Origin: Fibrobacterota bacterium
GTDB taxonomy: Bacteria > Fibrobacterota > Chitinivibrionia > Chitinivibrionales > FEN-1185
Reading direction: 5' to 3'
Length of the DNA: 64,000 bases
Assembly: GCA_003165595.1 (NCBI GenBank)
Contig: PLWQ01000033.1
Coordinates: 27,499 to 91,498 of the forward strand
The number at the start of each line of letters is the position of its first letter. Position 1 is the first letter of the stretch. Below, one piece after another: positions 28,083-36,677 of this stretch. The notes beneath the pieces are model-generated. The model saw only the letters and a list, made by a program, of their open reading frames with translations, made no database searches and was not told where the DNA came from. The translations under genes and the position numbers were made by a program.

Positions 28083-29783
28083 TTAAATGCTGAGTTTTTC
28101 CCCGGTTTTCGGCGTGAACACGTTATACATGATATGGGTGATATAGAGCGAGGTAAACATCGAAATGATAAGGCCGAACATGAGGGTAATCGCAAAACCC
28201 TTGATGGGGCCCGTGCCTATCCAGAAGAGAATGCCCGCTTTAATGAGCATGGTGAGGTTTGAATCCAGGATAACCACAAACACTCGTTTATATCCTATAT
28301 CGATGGCGCTCCTCACGGTCTTGCCGAGATGCAGCTCCTCTCGTATGCGCTCGCAGATGAGAACGTTGGCGTCGACCGCGACGGCAATGTTGAGCACGAG
28401 ACCGCAGATTCCGGGAATGGTGAGCGTGGCGTTGATGCTTGCCATTGTCGCCAGAACAAACAACAGGTTCAGGATAAGAGCGAACACCGCATATACGCCG
28501 CTTAACTTATAGTAAATAATGATAAACAGAAACACAAGGGCCGAACCGAGGAGACCCGCTATGACGCAATCGTGGATGGAATCCTGGCCCAGCGATGGTC
28601 CAATGGTTCGCTGTTCCATGATCCTCACGGGCGCGGGCAGTGCGCCGGCGCGCAACACAATTGCAAGGTCTTTCGCTTCTTCCATGGTGAAACTGCCTTC
28701 GATCTGCGCCCGCCCGGACGGTATCTTCGACCGGATCACCGGTGCCGAGTACACCGTGCTGTCGAGCACGATGGCAAGGTATTTTCCCACGTTGGCGCCC
28801 GTGACGCGCGCAAAGGAGCGCGCGCCGTTGTTGTTCATTTCGAGTTCGACGATGGCCGCACCGGCAGAGAAACCGCCACGGTCCAGGGAACCGCGCGCGT
28901 CCTTGATGGCGTCGCCCCGCATTTCGGGGCTCGATTTTACATAGTAGAGCATTCGGTACACGGAGCTGTTCGCGACCTTTGTCTCGTGTCCCCAGAGAAA
29001 ATTGGACCCGCCCAGGCCGGAGCGTTGAAGCGCCTCGTGGACGTCTTTACGCGCAAGAATCTTTTCGACCTGCGCTTTGTTGCTTTCCAGGACCCCGATC
29101 TGCTCGCCGATGCCGGACAGGAGTTCGGAAAACGACGTGACCGGCTCCTTTTGCGTTCCCGTTGCGGTGGATTCGGCCGCAGCCGCGGCGGTGTCTTTGC
29201 CTGTTTCTTTTCCTTCAAACAGGCTCTGCGCCTTGGATTGGGCTTCCTTGTTCTTTGCAACGGTTGTGTCGGCGCTTGCGGCAGCTGCGGACGTATCCGC
29301 TATTTTCTGCCCCTTGAGAACATTGTCGACAACCTTTATCGCCTTGTCGAGTTCCGCGGGTTCCCGAAGCAGATTGAATTCGAGTTGTGCGGTAGAGCCG
29401 ATCACCCGGGATGCGGCGCCTTCGTCGCGGAAACCCGGCAGTTCAACGATGATCCGGTCTTTCCCCTGCTTCTGAAGGCTCGGCTCGGCAACGCCGAGGC
29501 CGTTGATGCGATTCTCGATGACGGTGTAGGCGCGATCAAGAATATCGCCCGTCGCTTCCTTGGGCAGGTTCGACCTGTCTATTTCCAGGACGATCCTCAT
29601 GCCTCCCTGGATGTCGAGCCCCAGATTGATGATCTTCTTGAAAATTGTAGGATGAGTTTGGGCATATTTGTCCTGTTCCTCCGGACTCTTTGAATAAAAC
29701 AGGATGGAGTCCTTGAGAAAAAAGAGCGCCAGCCCGATGAGGCCGACAGTGACGATGAGGCCGACGGTGATTTTCCTGTTCAT
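28083..29783 (-). CDS. secD: Protein translocase subunit SecD
   Basis: A 566-residue SecD. The N-terminal helix (about 6-26) is followed by LGLDIQGGMRIVLEID, the DxxGG motif of the family, then the P1 periplasmic domain and transmembrane helices 2-6, with GLVLNIAVAVDANVLICERIREEL as the TM4 signature. ATG 29783 is used because MNRKITVGLIV is the normal start; the open frame extends 16 codons upstream without family likeness. Residues about 155-225 form an Ala/Thr/Lys-rich, low-complexity insertion in the periplasmic part, longer than in E. coli-type SecD. Confidence 0.96.
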   Translation of the reverse strand: MNRKITVGLIVTVGLIGLALFFLKDSILFYSKSPEEQDKYAQTHPTIFKKIINLGLDIQGGMRIVLEIDRSNLPKEATGDILDRAYTVIENRINGLGVAEPSLQKQGKDRIIVELPGFRDEGAASRVIGSTAQLEFNLLREPAELDKAIKVVDNVLKGQKIADTSAAAASADTTVAKNKEAQSKAQSLFEGKETGKDTAAAAAESTATGTQKEPVTSFSELLSGIGEQIGVLESNKAQVEKILARKDVHEALQRSGLGGSNFLWGHETKVANSSVYRMLYYVKSSPEMRGDAIKDARGSLDRGGFSAGAAIVELEMNNNGARSFARVTGANVGKYLAIVLDSTVYSAPVIRSKIPSGRAQIEGSFTMEEAKDLAIVLRAGALPAPVRIMEQRTIGPSLGQDSIHDCVIAGLLGSALVFLFIIIYYKLSGVYAVFALILNLLFVLATMASINATLTIPGICGLVLNIAVAVDANVLICERIREELHLGKTVRSAIDIGYKRVFVVILDSNLTMLIKAGILFWIGTGPIKGFAITLMFGLIISMFTSLYITHIMYNVFTPKTGEKLSI

Positions 29784-29890
29784 GGCGTTACAGAGATTCC
29801 TTTCGGTGAAATTGCGGCCGCTACGGCACAATCAAACGTGTGCCGGTTGGAAAACGGCCTGTGATTTCGTGTTGCTGAGAGCAGTCCCGG

Positions 29891-30295
29891 TTACGATACC
29901 GGAAGCGCATTGTCTTTCGTCTGCAAAAACTCCCGGACTTTTTCCACGATATCCTTCGGGTTCTGCGGTTTGGTAAGATACAGGTCGCACCCGAGGCGCT
30001 GTCCTTCGCGGTAATCGTGTTCCTGGTTGAGCGCGGTAAACAGAAAAATGATAATGTCCTTTGTTTCCGGATTGTTCTTCACCCATTCGCATACGTCAAA
30101 ACCCGACTGGCCGAACAGAATAACATCGAGTATGATGAGGTGCGGCCGCTCCTTCTTGACCACCTGCATTGCCTGGTTGGCGGTAATGGCCTCAAAGACG
30201 GTGTATCCTTCCAATTCCAGAAACAGTTTGAGAATCTTCCGGATGCCGGGCTCATCATCAACAAGCAGGATGCGGTATGGGTTCTGCTTGGCCAC
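29891..30295 (-). CDS. Single-domain response regulator (CheY-like)
   Basis: A 134-residue receiver domain without an output domain. Acidic-pocket residues D13 and D14 (VDDE), phosphoacceptor D57 (LIILDVIL), Thr87 (LFTAL) and Lys109 (LTKP) are all in place. GTG 30295 is chosen because AGGAATTATC lies directly before it; the longer open frame to 30442 has no family likeness. It would relay phosphate or regulate a partner protein by binding. No kinase gene is adjacent; the nearest in the window is the hybrid kinase at 45-49 kb. It lies 107 nt upstream of secD. Confidence 0.88.
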   Translation of the reverse strand: MAKQNPYRILLVDDEPGIRKILKLFLELEGYTVFEAITANQAMQVVKKERPHLIILDVILFGQSGFDVCEWVKNNPETKDIIIFLFTALNQEHDYREGQRLGCDLYLTKPQNPKDIVEKVREFLQTKDNALPVS

Positions 30296-30537
30296 GATAA
30301 ATTCCTGTCGGTTAAGCGGGTTGTTCTCACTTGCCGGACGTTCGTCGGTCGCTGTTGACGAAGGCACAACTCTTGTTGACGTGACGGGCGTCCCGCTCCC
30401 CGTGGCAGAGAAGGCTCCACGGGGTACCACCAAACCGGTCACCTAAAATAATATTTGGTTCCGGCGGATACCTATGAGGAATGTTTCTTTTAAGAAGAGG
30501 CGCGGAGGGTGGCGCCGGTACGGTGAACTTTGTACCG

Positions 30538-31935
30538 CTAGAACGACAGTGCCTCCAGCGGCGCGGGATAATGCACGTTTTTGTATCCTTTCGCCAGCAG
30601 TGCGTCGCGAAGCGGCAGGGCCTGGTCTTCCTCGCCGTGCACAAGAACGATGTGGCGGAGCTTGTCGGGCGGCGTGAGCAAGGCGTAGTCGAGAAGCTCC
30701 TGCGAGTCGGCATGCGCGCTGAACGCATCGAGGATCTTTATTTTGCATTTTACCGTGTGCTCCACGCCGAAAATACGGACTACCCTGTTGCCGTCCATCA
30801 GTTTGCGGGCAAGCGTTTCCTTCGCGGCATAGCCGACGAATAGAACGAGGTTCTTGGGGTTTTCGACGTTGTTTCTCAGGTGATGCAGAATCCGTCCGCC
30901 TTCGCACATGCCGGAGGACGAGATGATGATATGCGGATAAGTGAGTCCGTTGAGGGACTTTGATTCATCGATTCCATTCACATATTTGAGCCGCGAAAAC
31001 CCGAATGGATCTTCGTGGCCCGACAGGAAGATGCGGTCGGTCTCCCGGTCCATGCACTCCGGGTGATTCCTAAAGATATTGGTTGCGTCGCAGGCAAGAG
31101 GGCTGTCCACGTAGATTGGCATGTCCGGTATGCGGTCTTCGTTGAACAGCTTGTGAAGATGATACACGAGCTGTTGCGTTCGTCCCACGGCAAATGCCGG
31201 GATGATGATTTTGCCGCCGCCGGCCGCCGTTTCCCTGATAGTGGAGGCAAGGTCCTCTTCAACGTGGTCCGACGGGCCGTGCCTGCGGTTGCCGTAGGTA
31301 CTTTCCATAAGGAGGACGTCGATGTCGCGGAGAACGTTCGGGTCCTGGATCACGGCCATGTTCGGCCGACCAATGTCACCGGTAAATCCGAACCTCACCA
31401 TGCGTCCGTTCTCGCTGATCTCAAACGATGCTCCGGCCGACCCGAGAATGTGGCCCGCGTCTCGAAACGTAACGCTCACGCCGGGCACAGGGGAAAAGGG
31501 TCTGTTGTACGGGACAGCCACGAACTTGTCCATGCAGGCCTCGGCGTCCTGTATCGTGTACAGGGGCACCAGCGGAGTGTCGTGACGCTTGCGCTTCTGA
31601 ACGTTGACAAATTCTAAATCCTTCATTTGCAGGTATGCCGAATCGCGAAGCATGATGCGGCACAAATCCACCGTTGGCGGGGTGGCATAAATGGGACCGG
31701 AGAATCCCTTCTTGACCAGGTTGGGAATGTTGCCGCTGTGGTCGATGTGCGCGTGCGACAGGATAAGGCACTCGATCTTCTTGGGGTCGAACGCGAAGTT
31801 CAGGTTTTTCTCATACGATTCGCTTCGACGGCCCTGGAACAGCCCGCACTCGATGCAGAGCGAATGGCCATTGACAGAAAGAACGTGTTGCGAACCGGTA
31901 ACGGTGTGCGCGCCTCCGAAGAATTGCAGCCTCAT
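30538..31935 (-). CDS. MBL-fold beta-CASP RNA-processing-type hydrolase
   Basis: A 465-residue metallo-beta-lactamase protein with the beta-CASP layout of CPSF73/RNase J-like nucleases. Zinc ligands are in LSHAHIDHSGNIP (HxHxDH, about residue 58), AGHILGSA, and FTGDIGRP. The beta-CASP motifs follow: VDSPLACDATNIF, SSGMCEGGRILHHL, and FSAHADSQELLDY with the terminal His (RNA-specificity domain). ATG 31935 is chosen since GGAGGGG precedes it and the fold starts MRLQFFGGAHTVTGS. Family members process RNA, but a target cannot be named. Its 5' leader has a terminator-like hairpin. Confidence 0.9.
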   Translation of the reverse strand: MRLQFFGGAHTVTGSQHVLSVNGHSLCIECGLFQGRRSESYEKNLNFAFDPKKIECLILSHAHIDHSGNIPNLVKKGFSGPIYATPPTVDLCRIMLRDSAYLQMKDLEFVNVQKRKRHDTPLVPLYTIQDAEACMDKFVAVPYNRPFSPVPGVSVTFRDAGHILGSAGASFEISENGRMVRFGFTGDIGRPNMAVIQDPNVLRDIDVLLMESTYGNRRHGPSDHVEEDLASTIRETAAGGGKIIIPAFAVGRTQQLVYHLHKLFNEDRIPDMPIYVDSPLACDATNIFRNHPECMDRETDRIFLSGHEDPFGFSRLKYVNGIDESKSLNGLTYPHIIISSSGMCEGGRILHHLRNNVENPKNLVLFVGYAAKETLARKLMDGNRVVRIFGVEHTVKCKIKILDAFSAHADSQELLDYALLTPPDKLRHIVLVHGEEDQALPLRDALLAKGYKNVHYPAPLEALSF

Positions 31936-31975
31936 ACGCAGGCCCCTCCAAAACATGGGTTTGTGCATTGTTTCC

Positions 31976-32011
31976 AAAAAAAGAGCCCGGGGCTTTCGGG
32001 AACCCGGGCTC
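31976..32011 (-). terminator. Terminator-like hairpin in the leader of the MBL gene
   Basis: On the minus strand, GAGCCCGGG (32011-32003) pairs with CCCGGGCTC (31991-31983) in a 9-bp GC-rich stem, followed directly by seven Ts (31982-31976). It lies 41 nt upstream of the MBL start codon and downstream of a promoter on the same strand, so it would interrupt the leader of that gene. No minus-strand gene exists upstream for it to terminate. Confidence 0.65.
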
Positions 32012-32089
32012 GTTCAGTCCGGCAAGACCCAGCAAGGGGGACAAGGGTGGGTTGTGTCGGAACTGAAATTCTGTGTTTCCGCAACTTCA

Positions 32090-32117
32090 ATTATACCATG
32101 CAATCAACGAAAATCAA
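32090..32117 (-). promoter_or_regulatory. Sigma70-like promoter for the MBL gene
   Basis: On the minus strand TTGATT (32117-32112) is followed after 16 nt by a perfect TATAAT (32095-32090). Transcription would begin near 32083 and give a leader of about 150 nt that contains the hairpin with the T-run. The rest of the 31936-32266 gap holds no gene. Confidence 0.6.
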
Positions 32118-32181
32118 CCTCAAAATACCTGCAGTACGGCTGAGCCGGGATGGCCTATTATGTTACAATAGTTTGGCAGTG

Positions 32182-32210
32182 TTGCTCCTAGCCCTGGAAA
32201 ATTGTATACT
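32182..32210 (+). promoter_or_regulatory. Sigma70-like promoter for the beta-barrel gene
   Basis: TTGCTC (32182-32187) and TATACT (32205-32210) are 17 nt apart on the plus strand. They lie about 55 nt upstream of the start codon of the small outer-membrane protein, which has a strong AAGGAGG site at 32253-32259. Confidence 0.55.
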
Positions 32211-32266
32211 ACCTCCATTACCTGATTGAAAGACGACATACATCGTAGCCTTAAGGAGGCACCGCA

Positions 32267-32929
32267 ATGAAGATCTTCTCCATCGGGAAAGTGGGGGCTG
32301 CGGCGCTGCTGGCGGCACTCATCGCGCAGAGCTCGCCCTGCATGGAACTATCGGTGGGCGCGAAACTCGGACTCAACGCGTCGGGCGTCATTGGAGACAC
32401 GTCCAACGCCATGGTGCCCAGGATTGGGGTCAACGCATGCGCGTTTGCGAGTGAGTGGCTCACCGAGAGCTTTGGCCTTCAGGAGGAAATCGGGCTCGGG
32501 TTCAGGGGTGAGAACTGGAAAAACCCCGACAGTCTCTACCCTCTTGCCAACACGTATCCCAACAATTTTACCTATCTCGAAATACCCGTTCTCGCCAAGT
32601 GGAAATTTTACAAACACGACATGATCCGCCCCGTCCTGTACGGAGGCCCGGATTTTGCTTTCCCCATTATCTCGGAATCCGTTTACCTGAACGGCAACAC
32701 GACAGACATGATTTCGAAGACGCAGCCGTTCGACCTGGGGCTGTGTGCTGGCCTGTCTGTGGATATCAAACACGGCAACGCAATAATCCCAATCGACATC
32801 AGGTATATATGGGGCGCAACGCCGTTCCTCAAGGACCCCGATTATACGCTCGCAATGCACCACAGCGTATTCTCGATCTCGGCCGGGTTCGGGTGGATCC
32901 TCGATTTTGTGAAGAAGAGCGAGTACTAG
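32267..32929 (+). CDS. Small outer-membrane beta-barrel protein
   Basis: A 220-residue protein with a signal peptide (about 1-25, KVGAAALLAALIAQSSPCM). The mature part has the alternating pattern of an eight-stranded barrel: LSVGAKLGLNASGV, FGLQEEIGLGFRGENW, YLEIPVLAKWKFY, RPVLYGGPDFAFP, and a final SISAGFGWILDFV. This is the OMP_b-brl_2 (porin-family) layout, common in FCB bacteria. It has its own promoter and strong ribosome site and stands alone. Its role is unknown. Confidence 0.75.
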   Translation: MKIFSIGKVGAAALLAALIAQSSPCMELSVGAKLGLNASGVIGDTSNAMVPRIGVNACAFASEWLTESFGLQEEIGLGFRGENWKNPDSLYPLANTYPNNFTYLEIPVLAKWKFYKHDMIRPVLYGGPDFAFPIISESVYLNGNTTDMISKTQPFDLGLCAGLSVDIKHGNAIIPIDIRYIWGATPFLKDPDYTLAMHHSVFSISAGFGWILDFVKKSEY

Positions 32930-33038
32930 CGGCGGGGCGGAAGATTCACCGCGGAGGGCACGGGGAAGAAAATTGAAAGTGTCAATCTGTCGGGGCCGGT
33001 TGGCACTTTGGAATTTGGAATCTGTACGTGGAATTCCC

Positions 33039-33427
33039 TCAGCGCCTCGCTTGCCCCGCGCATCTGAACCCTACATACTCGCAGGAAGAAGATGCCGCAG
33101 TGGGGTAGGTGGCCGAACGGCAGGTTGGCCTCAGATTGAAGATGCCGTGTTCAAAAGATCCACCCTTAATGACTCGCTCAAATTCGTTGTTTGCATTTTG
33201 TGCGCCGATGGGATTTGTGACGGGTTTGGCCACATGCGGCCCTTTCAAATCATTTGTCCATTCAAAGACATTCCCGGCCATATCGTACAAGCCTAAGGAA
33301 TTCGACATCTTTGTCGCAACTGAGAAGGTTGTTCCGTTGCTATTGCGATTATACCAGGCGTAGAGCGACGCGGTAGAGGTATCGCTCGACGAAACAAAAA
33401 ACCCCTCGTTTGTTTATTACCTACAAC
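33039..33427 (-). pseudogene. 3' remnant of a formylglycine-generating-enzyme-like (SUMF1) gene
   Basis: The minus-strand frame from about 33407 to 33039 encodes the C-terminal end of an FGE-sulfatase (SUMF1-type) domain. It reads LYAWYNRNSNGTTFSVATK, then NSLGLYDMAGNVFEWTND, then RVIKGGSF and YVGFRCAGQ. These are the family's final blocks. Upstream in frame, a TAA is met at once (near 33416-33418), within the terminator of the tRNA genes, and no start codon or N-terminal two thirds exist. The break therefore falls exactly where the tRNA transcription unit begins, suggesting loss by recombination near the tRNA genes. Translation from Met 33308 would give a non-functional 89-residue piece. Confidence 0.75.
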
Positions 33428-33440
33428 AAGAGGGGTTTTT
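33397..33440 (-). terminator. Intrinsic terminator of the tRNA unit
   Basis: GAGGGGTTTTT at 33430-33440 is complementary to AAAAACCCCTC at 33397-33407, giving an 11-bp stem. On the minus strand the stem is followed by a T-rich stretch, so it can end transcription of the tRNA-Pro/tRNA-Arg unit just after tRNA-Arg. It also has a T-run on the plus strand and could work in both directions. Confidence 0.75.
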
Positions 33441-33444
33441 GATT

Positions 33445-33518
<74 letters not shown>

Positions 33519-33525
33519 AAAATGG

Positions 33526-33908
<383 letters not shown>

Positions 33909-34217
33909 CTACTTGGTTGTTGCTAAATACTTGATGAAGTTTCCGATCTTGCCTGAAAGGTTTTGAGCTGTAATCACGAAAACGTCGAATGTCTTTTGGT
34001 CGATGTACCCTATATCAAAGGCTACATACAGGAGCGATCGCAATTCACCGGCAGAGGCCTTGGCAATATACAGGAATTGGCAGAATTCCTTGTCGCTTTT
34101 TCTTTCAAAGCCTTCGGCGATGTTCGACATGATTGAAACTGCAGCCCGCTGGATCTGGTCTTTGAGCCCCCAGTCTTTTCTGAAGTATTCATTGCCGGTA
34201 CTCTTAGACTTTTGCAC
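33909..34217 (-). CDS. Four-helix-bundle (S23/IVP family) protein, N-terminally short
   Basis: A 102-residue member of the 23S rRNA intervening-sequence/four-helix-bundle family. The hallmark DWGLKDQIQRAAVSIMSNIAEGF is present, followed by EFCQFLYIAKASAGELRS and a last helix. Family members usually have some 20-30 more residues at the N terminus, including an FEDLxVWQKA helix, which is missing here. The gap to the end of the upstream gene is only 14 nt, so the missing helix cannot fit; the gene is probably truncated or began inside a rearrangement. Function of the family is poorly known. Confidence 0.7.
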   Translation of the reverse strand: MQKSKSTGNEYFRKDWGLKDQIQRAAVSIMSNIAEGFERKSDKEFCQFLYIAKASAGELRSLLYVAFDIGYIDQKTFDVFVITAQNLSGKIGNFIKYLATTK

Positions 34218-34231
34218 ACCGCCTTCGCCAT

Positions 34232-35374
34232 TCAGAACGCCACCGTCACCCGCAAACCGTAGGCGACGACGCCGTAGGGGACCGGTACGAGCCCGGTTGA
34301 CGAGGCGGGATAGCCCTGGACGTACGCGACGATGGTCGCGTTTTGCAGGACATTGTAGGAGTACTGTCCGGTGTAAACGCCCGATTTCGCGGTGATGTCC
34401 GCGATGGCGCTGAGGGAGACGTTCATGAGGTCGTTGATCTTATAGCGGACCACGCCGAACCCGTAGTGATTGTGCGAGAGGGTCACGTTTGTTTGAAGAA
34501 TTGAAAATTGTGCAGTGCCGGATGGCGGTTGCGGGCGCTCGTTATACAGATACTCGGCAACAAAATACCAGTCGTCGCCGAGGGAATAGTCTGCGCCCAG
34601 CATGCCGATAAACGAACGGTACCCGCCGCCTCTCCAGTGCTCCACCAGTTCGCCATAGACGCCCGCCACCAGATCGCCCTTGAACTCCAGGCCCGTAATA
34701 TATTCGCGATTTGCACCCTGATAGATGCCGACGCCCGCCATGTCGAAGCTGCCGGCATGACCGTAGGCCTTTATCGCGCCCGCGACGCCATCGGCACGGG
34801 AGCTTATCTTGACTATTGCGTCGACCCCGGATAAGTCGCTGAGCGGCACGCGAACCCGCGCCACGTCGCTGCCGCGCCGGCGCAGCGAAAGGTCGAGAAT
34901 ATTGACCGAAGAGAAGACGTCGATGGGCGAGAAGACCAGGCCTTCTCCAAAAGAGATAATCTGCCGGCCCAGCGAGAAATCGGCAAACGGCAGGTACAGC
35001 GCACCGTACAATTTGCGGATATCAAGCACAAGCGCAGCCGACGGCGATTGCAGCACCGCTGCCCCGGGAGCGGAATCGGCCTTGCGAAATGCGTCGGCGT
35101 AGGCGCCCAGCAAGAGCCACAGATCGGCGCTAGCGTCGAATTTGAGATGCGTGGTTTTCGTGTTCTGCGCGTTGAGTGTAAGAAGGTTCGCTCCTGCCAC
35201 GTCGAACTGCTGCGCCAGGGGCTTGCTCCTATCCACGGTTTGCAGTCCAATCACGTCGTTCTGCAGATCGCCGAAAAAAATTAGGCCCTGCTCGCCGGGT
35301 GATTGGGCCCAGGAGGAGAAGGCAAGCATTGACAGGAGGATCACTGATGTTGATTGTGAAGAAATGGTTTTCAT
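34232..35374 (-). CDS. Outer-membrane beta-barrel protein
   Basis: A 380-residue protein with a signal peptide (about 1-23, ending SSWAQ). The mature part shows many amphipathic strands and ends RVTVAF, with a terminal Phe as in outer-membrane barrels. LYLPFADFSLGRQIISFG and YSLGDDWYFVAEYLYNE look like porin strands. ATG 35374 is chosen since AGGAG precedes it and the signal peptide begins there. It lies downstream of the ABC export locus and LolA-like gene on the same strand, separated by a repeat. It may be the outer-membrane component or receiver of that system; this is inference from position. Confidence 0.7.
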   Translation of the reverse strand: MKTISSQSTSVILLSMLAFSSWAQSPGEQGLIFFGDLQNDVIGLQTVDRSKPLAQQFDVAGANLLTLNAQNTKTTHLKFDASADLWLLLGAYADAFRKADSAPGAAVLQSPSAALVLDIRKLYGALYLPFADFSLGRQIISFGEGLVFSPIDVFSSVNILDLSLRRRGSDVARVRVPLSDLSGVDAIVKISSRADGVAGAIKAYGHAGSFDMAGVGIYQGANREYITGLEFKGDLVAGVYGELVEHWRGGGYRSFIGMLGADYSLGDDWYFVAEYLYNERPQPPSGTAQFSILQTNVTLSHNHYGFGVVRYKINDLMNVSLSAIADITAKSGVYTGQYSYNVLQNATIVAYVQGYPASSTGLVPVPYGVVAYGLRVTVAF

Positions 35375-35730
35375 GATAGCTCCTGCGGTTTCAAATTCTT
35401 CTTGATTGGTAAATGGCAATGTAGATCAGAAAGTATGCTTTGTCAATCAATGTCCGCCCTGAAACTCAACTCTTTGCACTCACCTTCCATCCATGCTGCA
35501 GCAGTCGCTCGCACGCATGCGTTAGGACGGACCACAATGCGCGCCAGAGCGCGGTGCCGGCCGAGCCGCGCCGCAGGCGATCCTGGCGGTCCGGCACCGA
35601 GGCCGAACGGCCGAGTATGGAGGGAGGGCCGACCCGAGCCTGCGTTCTAACGCAGGCGAGGGGAACGCCCAAACCTATTGTCAAGATTTGAGACAGACTG
35701 TACTTTCCCCCACTAATATTACTACTATTA
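35375..35730. repeat. Intergenic region with family-A GC-rich repeat
   Basis: This 356-nt gap holds a family-A copy at about 35523-35670. It has the core GGCACCGAGGCCG plus GGCCGAG, the hairpin GCCTGCGTT/AACGCAGGC (about 35638-35657), and the end GGGGAACGCCC. The rest is AT-rich, including an ATT-rich run near 35715-35735. No gene is seen. The repeat may separate the LolA-like gene from the beta-barrel gene transcriptionally. Confidence 0.65.
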
Positions 35731-36462
35731 TTATCTTTGCAAATTCTGCAAACTGAAAATGCTCGGATCAAGCTTGACGTCGAAGCTCACATCATTCATT
35801 TCGAAAACGGTTTTAGTGTCTTTACGCAACTTGTTGATCATCTCGACCTTTGTCGGAAAATACCGGCTGCCGATCTTCTTGACGTCAAGCACATGCGACA
35901 CCTTGAGCAGCGTGCCGCTTTTTGCGTACATTTCTTCCTGCCGCTGGATAAACAGTTCCTTGTCTACCCACATTTTGCGTTTGTAGTACGGCGCGTCTTT
36001 GACGGTTGCATTGAGTGTGAGCACGTAGCACCCGTGGCCTTCGAACTGCTCCTCGCCGTCGAGCGTGGCCGCGTACTTCTTGTGCAGCGCGTCGGACTCC
36101 AGCGCGTCCTCGTACGAAACGTCGGACCCCATCATGCCTTCCTTGAGCATGTGGCCGGAGATCTTGACAACATCCTGTTCCGACGGGAAATAAATCCAAA
36201 GCTCCTTGTCGATTTTCAGGTACTTGGTGCCGCGGTCTTCGGGATTGGTGAACTCGGCGAGCGCCTTCTGGGTGCCGAGCCCGAGGGCCTTCATGGTCTT
36301 TGTCCTCACCTCGCCGCCCACATGGATTTCCATGGTTGCGGTATAGGAAATTGTGCCGTAGTCCCGGTTCTTGTCGATTCGAGACAGAATATCCTCCGGC
36401 GTGATGGCGAAAAGCGTTGCAGGAAACAAGAGCAGCGTGACGATGATTATTTGTGACCTCAT
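35731..36462 (-). CDS. Outer-membrane lipoprotein-sorting (LolA-like, COG2834) protein
   Basis: A 243-residue periplasmic protein with a signal peptide (about 1-19, ending LFA). The half-barrel LolA/LppX-like pattern is visible: ILSRIDKNRDYGTISYTATMEI, then LGTQKALAEFTNPEDRGTKYLKI, LWIYFPSEQDVVKIS, and a final VEMINKLRKDTKTVFEMNDVSFD. This family often accompanies FtsX-type ABC exporters or RND permeases and is thought to ferry lipids or lipoproteins across the periplasm. A GGAGG-type site precedes ATG 36462. Its position after two FtsX permeases fits this role. Confidence 0.85.
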   Translation of the reverse strand: MRSQIIIVTLLLFPATLFAITPEDILSRIDKNRDYGTISYTATMEIHVGGEVRTKTMKALGLGTQKALAEFTNPEDRGTKYLKIDKELWIYFPSEQDVVKISGHMLKEGMMGSDVSYEDALESDALHKKYAATLDGEEQFEGHGCYVLTLNATVKDAPYYKRKMWVDKELFIQRQEEMYAKSGTLLKVSHVLDVKKIGSRYFPTKVEMINKLRKDTKTVFEMNDVSFDVKLDPSIFSLQNLQR

Positions 36463-36530
36463 GGCATCCTCCCAGAATGAGAAAACTCAAGCATGAAATG
36501 CGTCCTCAGAGTCTTTGGCAACTAGTTTTG

Positions 36531-36668
36531 TGGGTGCCCCCCAACCGAAAATTGATTCTTGCAACTACTCCAACAAGGGGGTCACCCATGAGGGGGTAGC
36601 GAGAGACCCCGCAGGCCGGAGGCCGAGGAGGCTCGAGCGAGGGGGATACTTCCCCCGCAATAAAAGCC
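36531..36668 (-). repeat. Family-B GC-rich repeat downstream of ABC permease
   Basis: Read on the minus strand, this begins 10 nt after the stop of the ABC-2 permease with GGCTTTTATTGCGGGGGAAG, then TATCCCCC, an AGCC-rich block, CTGCGGGGTCT, and a late GGTGACCCCC. It ends with GGGGGGCACCCA. The same order is found at 61203 and 63744. The opening GGGGGAA/TCCCCC can form a hairpin. No gene is seen here. Confidence 0.65.
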
Positions 36669-36677
36669 TTGACATAA

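Noticed and set aside
28572-29693. A 373-codon open frame on the plus strand
   Set aside because: It is antisense to secD, whose motifs are clear; the frame has no recognisable domain.
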